This document shows, piece after piece, positions 6,995 to 10,109 of a stretch of 10,109 bases of DNA. The notes beneath the pieces are model-generated. The model ran no database searches and was not told the DNA's origin. It saw only the letters and a program-made list of their open reading frames with translations. The DNA comes from Candidatus Acidiferrum typicum. Lineage in GTDB: Bacteria; Acidobacteriota; Terriglobia; Acidiferrales; UBA7541. The stretch spans positions 1 to 10,109 of the forward strand of contig JAOAPW010000453.1 in assembly GCA_025463105.1 (NCBI GenBank). The letters are read 5' to 3'. Numbering within the stretch: position 1 is the stretch's first letter; each line of letters starts with the position of its first letter. A program made the position numbers and the translations under genes.

Positions 6995-7219
6995 TCAAAG
7001 GCGGAAATGGTAATCGTAATTTCTGAGGAGGCGGAGGCTCTGCAGGGTATCTTCCAATGCCACGCGCTCCTCGGCCGTTCCGTCGGTGCCCTCAAGCTCC
7101 AGGAGCCGCTCAAAAACTTCATCGTCCGCTACGATTAATCGCTCGACGAATTTTCCCGAGTCGACTTCTGTCAACACCGCGAAAAATGCCCGCTGCCACA
7201 GGTATTCCACACTATCCAC
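6995..7219 (-). CDS. Small acidic hypothetical protein
   Basis: 74 residues from a GTG at 7219 preceded by AAAGGAGG at ideal spacing, which decides the start. Sequence features: an aromatic N-terminal helix (VEYLWQRAFFAVLTEVD), then ERLIVADDEVFERLLEL and AEERVALEDTLQSLRLLRNY, all amphipathic and acidic, with no membrane segment and no known catalytic motif. It looks like an all-helical soluble protein. Small helical proteins like this recur in acidobacterial genomes as far as I remember, but I do not recognise a named family. The gene stands 120 bp upstream of the basic small gene on the same strand; the two could be co-transcribed. Confidence 0.75.
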   Translation of the reverse strand: MDSVEYLWQRAFFAVLTEVDSGKFVERLIVADDEVFERLLELEGTDGTAEERVALEDTLQSLRLLRNYDYHFRL

Positions 7220-7326
7220 GGACGCCTCCTTTGCAGCCGCTATTTTGCAAACAACTCAGTTTGCACAAATGCTGCGGCTTTCCGCTTATCGGCATTCACG
7301 CCACTTCACGCCCAAGTGTGCTAGTT

Positions 7327-7359
7327 CAGCCGCTTCTGCCTGATTCACAGAAACGGCTG
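7327..7359. terminator. Hairpin between the two small minus-strand genes, terminator-like without T-run
   Basis: Arms 7327-7338 and 7348-7359 (CAGCCGCTTCTG with CAGAAACGGCTG) pair over 12 positions, with a G-T type pair on one strand and an A-C mismatch on the other, which favours function as minus-strand RNA. It lies 23 bases past the stop of the lmo0937-type gene. No T-run follows on the minus strand, so termination would have to be factor-dependent, or it is a 3'-end-stabilising hairpin. Confidence 0.4.
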
Positions 7360-7381
7360 TAACGGGGCTGGATCAAAACCG

Positions 7382-7531
7382 TCAGACTGCTGCTCGACCC
7401 GTGACCAGATGGGCGATAAACGTAATTACGGCGATCACCAGCAACAGGTGGATGAAACCGGTTGTGACGTGAAATGCGAGGAAACCCATGGCCCAAAGAA
7501 TCAGAAGCACAAGAGCGATTATCCCTAACAT
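7382..7531 (-). CDS. lmo0937-family small membrane protein
   Basis: 49 residues, matching the size of this family (DUF5670-type). The pattern is characteristic: MLGIIALVLLILWAMGFL as the first membrane helix, a short HVTTG turn, then GFIHLLLVIAVITFIAHLV as the second helix and a short basic tail. The GFIHLLLVIAVI block is the family hallmark. The ATG at 7531 has AGGGGG just upstream; the longer in-frame reading from 7615 adds only polar residues unlike the family and was rejected. The function is unknown; homologues are widespread and are often found near stress-response genes. Two small genes and an MscS channel lie downstream, so an envelope-stress setting is possible but inferred. Confidence 0.88.
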   Translation of the reverse strand: MLGIIALVLLILWAMGFLAFHVTTGFIHLLLVIAVITFIAHLVTGRAAV

Positions 7532-7895
7532 TGAATCCCCCTTTTCGGCGCTGCGGCCGCTGGTGAAAGGCTTGAGAACCGCCTGCACCCTATTGCTGGG
7601 GGAAAGGTAACCCACTTACAGGAGAGGCATCTATCGGGCCAACTACCTAACTGCGCGGAAAGTTTGCCTTAGATGAGAAGAGAAACCGTAAGCACGTTAC
7701 CTGACAGACCCTTGAAAATTGAATAGTTTGTGGGAGATTGTGCGGGACCTGATATGGATGGCCAACCAGAAAATGATCCGCTCCAGGGCCGGACTTAAAT
7801 AATTCTTTGGCTTCCGGCGGCAGGCGGCGCGATTTGAAAAAGCTTGAAGTATTGAAGACAGAATTAACATCTTTGACAGAAATGTGCCGGCAGAA
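7532..7895. other. Intergenic region without a recognised gene
   Basis: Stop codons are frequent and no reading frame has a ribosome site with a credible protein. No strong promoter or terminator was seen. The promoter of the 7382-7531 gene should be in the part nearest 7532, but no box pair stands out. The right end holds a 14-bp tandem repeat leading into the large inverted repeat. Confidence 0.5.
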
Positions 7896-7904
7896 ATGTG
7901 CCGC
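7877..7904. repeat. 14-bp tandem duplication at the left edge of the inverted repeat
   Basis: CAGAAATGTGCCGG (7877-7890) is followed directly by CAGAAATGTGCCGC (7891-7904), 13 of 14 identical. The second unit contains the first bases of the 21-bp terminal repeat. It could be slippage or an insertion footprint. Confidence 0.8.
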
Positions 7905-7980
7905 ACCTACGGCGCTCGGAATTCCTGCCGCCCTACCCAGCCCTACCGGGCTGGGCTACGTTCTGTCGCGCCTCCGGCGC
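7903..7980 (+). repeat. Triple-hairpin interspersed repeat, copy 2
   Basis: First hairpin GCACC-TAC-GGCGC (7903-7915, one A-C mismatch that is a G-T pair on the other strand), 20 bases, second hairpin CCCAGCCC-TACC-GGGCTGGG (7936-7955), exactly 12 bases (CTACGTTCTGTC), third hairpin GCGCC-TCC-GGCGC (7968-7980). The 12-base linker differs from copy 1 at only two positions, whereas the stems have changed on both sides together. Confidence 0.75.
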
Positions 7981-7995
7981 TGTCCCCCCACCACT

Positions 7996-8016
7996 CGTGC
8001 CACGCTCGCTCGCACG
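7996..8016. repeat. Small hairpin in the spacer of the inverted-repeat element
   Basis: CGTGC (7996-8000) and GCACG (8012-8016) pair around an 11-base loop; T7995 and A8017 extend the stem by one. An alternative pairing TGCCA (7998-8002) with TGGCA (8018-8022) is also possible. Short, so chance is not excluded. Confidence 0.3.
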
Positions 8017-8111
8017 ATGGCAAGAGAGGTAGATGGCTTCCAGTCTCTAAATGCGCGCGAATGGCAGTCGGAAATTCGACGTTGGTGTTCCGTTTTGCGA
8101 ACTGCAGCGCA

Positions 8112-8192
8112 GCGCCGGAGGCGCGAAAGACTGTAGCCCAGTGCGGAAGCACTGGGTCCGTGGTATAGCAGGAGACCAAGCGCCGTAGGTGC
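8112..8192 (-). repeat. Triple-hairpin interspersed repeat, copy 3 (inverted)
   Basis: Read on the minus strand: first hairpin GCACC-TAC-GGCGC (8192-8180), 23 bases, second hairpin CCCAGTGC-TTCC-GCACTGGG (8156-8137), exactly 12 bases (CTACAGTCTTTC), third hairpin GCGCC-TCC-GGCGC (8124-8112). It faces copy 2 with 131 bases between them. The second-hairpin stem shares CCCA...TGGG with the other copies, but its inner four pairs differ. Confidence 0.75.
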
Positions 8193-8300
8193 GGCACATC
8201 TTTTCGAGTATGACCCGCAAAGTTTTTCAACGTCTCACGGACTCTCACGAGACTGTGTGTCAACTTCAGAACATCTGTGCAAACTCCCGAATATTTGTGG

Positions 8301-8320
8301 GTCGTGGCTTTAGCCATGAC
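8301..8320. repeat. Short hairpin with TTTA loop
   Basis: GTCGTGGC (8301-8308) and GCCATGAC (8313-8320) pair with one G-T around TTTA. The GGCTTTAGCC core is a motif I remember as recurrent between genes in acidobacterial genomes. No T-run follows. It may be another small interspersed repeat. Confidence 0.4.
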
Positions 8321-8373
8321 ATCAATGCCACACAATCGGCGGCGTTACAGTTTGCGGAAATAGTCTTTTTGTT

Positions 8374-8488
8374 GTCATTCCGAACGAAGTGAGGAATCTC
8401 TCCGGGTGTGAATGCAGAGAGAAAGAGGGATTCCTCGGCACGCGGCGGGTCTCGGTTCACCGTGAACGTTCACCATGAACGGAATGAC
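8374..8488. mobile_element. 115-bp palindromic MITE-like repeat with GTCATTCCG ends
   Basis: Ends GTCATTCCG (8374-8382) and CGGAATGAC (8480-8488) are perfect inverted repeats. A nested pair GAGGAATC (8391-8398) and GATTCCTC (8429-8436) follows the same symmetry. The right part contains two adjacent 13-bp near-identical palindromes. An 11-bp direct repeat GTTTGCGGAAA lies outside at 8350-8360 and 8499-8509. No protein is encoded. Repeats starting GTCATTCCG and containing GAGGAATC are a common intergenic type in several phyla, including Acidobacteriota, to my knowledge. Confidence 0.65.
8455..8480. repeat. Two tandem 13-bp palindromes inside the MITE-like repeat
   Basis: GTTCACCGTGAAC (8455-8467) is followed directly by GTTCACCATGAAC (8468-8480). 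Each is itself palindromic and they differ at one base. This has the form of paired dimer-binding sites, but it may simply be a duplication within the repeat. Confidence 0.6.
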
Positions 8489-8522
8489 GAGTTTAGAGGT
8501 TTGCGGAAACTGTTTAGCCGCT

Positions 8523-8555
8523 GAAGTCTGATTTTGCAGTCGTCACACAGACTTC
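8523..8555. repeat. Inverted repeat overlapping the pirin stop codon
   Basis: GAAGTCTG (8523-8530) and CAGACTTC (8548-8555) are perfect complements around 17 bases that include the pirin stop. A TTTTT run follows only on the plus strand, which carries no gene. On the minus strand it could mark the 3' end of the pirin mRNA, but the long loop makes it weak. Confidence 0.35.
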
Positions 8556-9466
8556 TTTTTCTCCTGCGATTTAAGGAACGTGCCTTTTTCCAGTTCGCCG
8601 AATGCCTGGCGGAGCTGTTCCTGCGTGTTCATCACGATCGGGCCGTACCAGGCCACTGGCTCCTGCAGAGGTTTTCCAGAGACGAGCAGGAAGCGGATGC
8701 CGTCGTCGCCGGCCTGCACCATCACTTCATCGCCGCGATCAAAGAGCACGAGCGAACGATTTTCGGCCGCGGCGGGAGGATTCGTGTCCGCCCAGCCGAC
8801 CGGTTCAGTGGGGACTTCGAGAGGCCCAGAAGCATTGCAGAATTTTCCCGAGCCCGCGAACACGTAAGCAAACGCGTGGCGCGATGTTTCGATGGGCAGA
8901 GTCTTGCGGTGTCCCGGCGGCACGGACACATCGACATAAATGGGATCGGCCGCAACGCCGTCGACGGGCCCCGTCTTTCCCCAGAATGTTCCGCACACGA
9001 GGCGCACTTCGGTGCCGTCATCGTCGGTGACCAGGGGAATATCCTTGGCCTCGATTCCCTGATAGCGCGGCGGCGTCATCTTGAGCGTCGCTGGAAGATT
9101 TGCCCACAACTGAAATCCGTGCATACGCCCCGCCTGATCGCCCTTGGGCATTTCCTGGTGAATGATTCCGCTGCCCGCCGTCATCCACTGAACGTCCCCC
9201 GAAGCAATCGATCCGCGATTGCCCATGCTGTCCCCGTGCTCGACGGTTCCCGCAAGCACGTACGTGATCGTCTCGATGCCGCGGTGCGGATGCCACGGAA
9301 ACCCCGCCAGATAATCTCCCGGAACGTCATTGCGAAAATCATCGAGCAGAAGAAACGGGTCGAAGTCAGAAGTGTTGCCAAAGCCGAACGCGCGGCGCAA
9401 GTGCACTCCCGCGCCCTCAAGCGTAGGTTTGGATTTGATCAGGCGTTTTACTGGACGGATGGACAT
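8543..9466 (-). CDS. Pirin-family bicupin protein
   Basis: 307 residues, typical of bacterial pirins (YhhW/YhaK relatives), soluble proteins of two beta-barrel cupin domains; some have quercetin 2,3-dioxygenase activity. The N-terminal cupin carries the metal site: FPWHPHRGIETITYVLAG gives His59 and His61, and GSGIIHQEMP gives His103 and Glu105, the same four ligands as in characterised pirins. The first residues (MSIRPVKRLI) and LLLDDF (about 40-44) also match the family. The C-terminal cupin (about 180-290) lacks an equivalent ligand set, as usual. The ATG at 9466 has GGGAGG just upstream; an in-frame extension to 9631 has no family similarity and was rejected. It stands alone between the repeat cluster and the SIR2-like remnant. 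The physiological substrate is unknown. Confidence 0.94.
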   Translation of the reverse strand: MSIRPVKRLIKSKPTLEGAGVHLRRAFGFGNTSDFDPFLLLDDFRNDVPGDYLAGFPWHPHRGIETITYVLAGTVEHGDSMGNRGSIASGDVQWMTAGSGIIHQEMPKGDQAGRMHGFQLWANLPATLKMTPPRYQGIEAKDIPLVTDDDGTEVRLVCGTFWGKTGPVDGVAADPIYVDVSVPPGHRKTLPIETSRHAFAYVFAGSGKFCNASGPLEVPTEPVGWADTNPPAAAENRSLVLFDRGDEVMVQAGDDGIRFLLVSGKPLQEPVAWYGPIVMNTQEQLRQAFGELEKGTFLKSQEKKKSV

Positions 9467-9700
9467 GGAGGCCTCCCTTATCAAAGGAAGTCTACTCCAA
9501 TGAGTGGAAGCGCACCAAATCGGGTCTTGGGTACCCCGTACTTGATGCTTTTCAAGGGCGGGTTCTCGGTTTGAATTTCTATGATCGAGTGAAGTTGACA
9601 CGGACGAAGGCCCCGACCTTCTCAAATTCAAGTTAGAATGATTGGTTCTCTCACAGAAGTTAATCAGTAAAGGGAATTAGACCCATTGCCCGAAATATAA

Positions 9701-9990
9701 TTAGATACCTGCGTTGACGAGAGCACTTTTTATCATTAGGGGTGTGTCGTTATCGCCGAAGAGGCGTTCAATTGCAGTCGATTTTTGGGATTCAAAAGGC
9801 AAACGATCAAGTATTGTCTTCGCATCGGGAGCGACGAGCAACATATGCAATGTCGGATTGTATGACATTGCGCTTCTTAGACGTGCCAGAGCGTCGTAGT
9901 CTCGAAACGAATAGCCGATGGTCAATAGAAGTCGAGACTGCTCACAACACCTTCCGTAATAGTCATACGCGGTGAAGTAAGGCTTGTAGT
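9701..9990 (-). pseudogene. C-terminal remnant of a SIR2-like domain protein, cut by an insertion sequence
   Basis: About 95 residues survive, ending in a proper stop (TAA at 9701-9703). The segment EPY-like KPYFTAYDYYGRC, then SRLLLTIGYSFRDYDALARL and LHMLLVAPDA, matches the end of SIR2-like domains of the bacterial SIR2_2 kind, where a hydrophobic strand is followed by GYSFRD. The NAD-binding N-terminal part is missing. The frame can be read up to a GTG at 10012, but the first residues then come from the insertion-sequence end, which starts near 9985-9991. Base composition is clearly lower in GC than pirin, suggesting acquired DNA. Stand-alone and fused SIR2-like domains often act in NAD-depleting antiphage systems; whether this one did is inference. 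The rest of the gene may lie beyond the insertion sequence. Confidence 0.6.
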
Positions 9991-10109
9991 GCTCCCCTCT
10001 AAAACTGGACACCTCATTTAGGTAGAATCAGGGCCTCCAAAAACAGGAGGCAACATGACCAGGAAACCACGCGTAGATCGATCCCCTGAGGAGAAGTGGC
10101 AGATCATCC
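9985..10109 (+). mobile_element. Left end of an insertion sequence (probably IS3-like), running out of the window
   Basis: The sequence changes from SIR2-like coding DNA to a tract TGCTCCCCTCTAAAACTGGA continuing CACC (9990 on), which has the look of an IS3-family end (TG start, CTGGACA core). A transposase-like gene begins at 10055 with a GGAGG ribosome site. The exact end lies at about 9985-9991 and cannot be fixed without the other end. Confidence 0.6.
10055..10109 (+). CDS. Transposase N-terminus (OrfA-like), partial
   Basis: ATG at 10055 with ACAGGAGGC just upstream. The visible 18 residues read MTRKPRVDRSPEEKWQII, a basic start followed by SPEEKW, the usual opening of the helix-turn-helix domain in IS3-type OrfA transposases and relatives. 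The rest is beyond the window edge. It is transcribed away from the SIR2-like remnant. The family is inferred from these few residues and from the adjacent end sequence. Confidence 0.6.
   Translation, partial: MTRKPRVDRSPEEKWQII

Larger units (their letters stand above)
7896..8199. mobile_element. 304-bp inverted-repeat element built from two facing triple-hairpin repeats
   Basis: The ends 7896-7916 and 8179-8199 are perfect 21-bp inverted repeats beginning ATGTGCCGCACC. Further in, the arms stay related: the blocks 7936-7981 and 8111-8156 are inverted copies in which the 8-bp stems differ in sequence but the hairpins are kept. Between them is a unique spacer (7982-8110). No transposase gene is present, so it is either a non-autonomous element or two REP-like units that landed or were duplicated face to face. 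Open frames inside it are by-products of the repeat. Confidence 0.65.

Noticed and set aside
7701..7730. CCTTGAAAATTGAATAG, which recalls rRNA spacer sequence
   Set aside because: No 16S, 23S or tRNA sequence is nearby; the similarity to such spacers is short and probably chance.
7697..7906. 69-codon minus-strand frame starting in the inverted-repeat end
   Set aside because: The start lies in the repeat, composition is not protein-like, and no family or ribosome site is seen.
7943..8335. 130-codon open frame on the minus strand through the inverted-repeat element
   Set aside because: It runs through repeat copies 2 and 3 and changes character at their edges; GC-rich hairpins keep it open. 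No ribosome site or recognisable domain.
7877..8509. Possible CRISPR array in the repeat cluster
   Set aside because: Repeats are of different types, palindromic and irregularly spaced, with no regular repeat-spacer pattern and no cas gene.
8534..9574. 346-codon plus-strand frame opposite pirin
   Set aside because: Antisense shadow of a clear pirin gene with intact metal ligands; the translation shows no domain.
9467..9631. 55-residue N-terminal extension of pirin
   Set aside because: The ATG at 9466 has a strong ribosome site and matches the family N-terminus; the extension is unlike pirin.

Overview
The window looks like chromosomal DNA of a soil-type bacterium, most likely Acidobacteriota (Terriglobia). 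The base composition is moderately GC-rich, genes are widely spaced with their own ribosome-binding sites, and a Tat-exported amidase, DinB, GYD and pirin genes sit beside several very small conserved-looking genes. The spaces between genes hold hairpin repeats of a kind I associate with that phylum. The taxon is inferred from style and memory, not from a marker gene.

Layout. Positions 1-3686 carry four genes on the minus strand: a Tat-signal amidase cut by the window edge, ribBA (riboflavin biosynthesis), a GYD-domain protein and a DinB-family protein. They have separate promoters or hairpins between them, so they are probably separate units rather than one operon. Positions 3937-6594 carry two plus-strand membrane protein genes: an MHS-type major facilitator transporter and an MscS-type mechanosensitive channel. 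Positions 6665-7531 carry three very small minus-strand genes: a Lys/Ala-rich basic protein, an acidic hypothetical protein and an lmo0937-type two-helix membrane peptide. Positions 7877-8509 are a repeat cluster without a credible gene. Pirin follows at 8543-9466 (minus). The right edge holds the C-terminal remnant of a SIR2-like protein, apparently cut by an insertion sequence whose first transposase gene starts at 10055 and runs out of the window.

The most notable structure is a three-copy repeat module: hairpin 5-3-5, then 20-23 nt, hairpin 8-4-8, then exactly 12 nt, hairpin 5-3-5. Stem sequences differ between copies but stay complementary. One copy lies between the GYD gene and ribBA. 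The other two face each other and form a 304-bp inverted repeat with perfect 21-bp ends. A separate 115-bp palindromic element with GTCATTCCG ends lies just downstream, bounded by 11-bp direct repeats.

Two protein observations stand out. The GTP cyclohydrolase II half of RibBA keeps its zinc cysteines but lacks the usual catalytic Asp/Arg segment, and the synthase half has Gln where His is usual. The SIR2-like remnant could be the debris of a defence gene. No intact defence system, CRISPR array, tRNA or rRNA was found. Gene calls are from reading motifs by eye; no database search was run.
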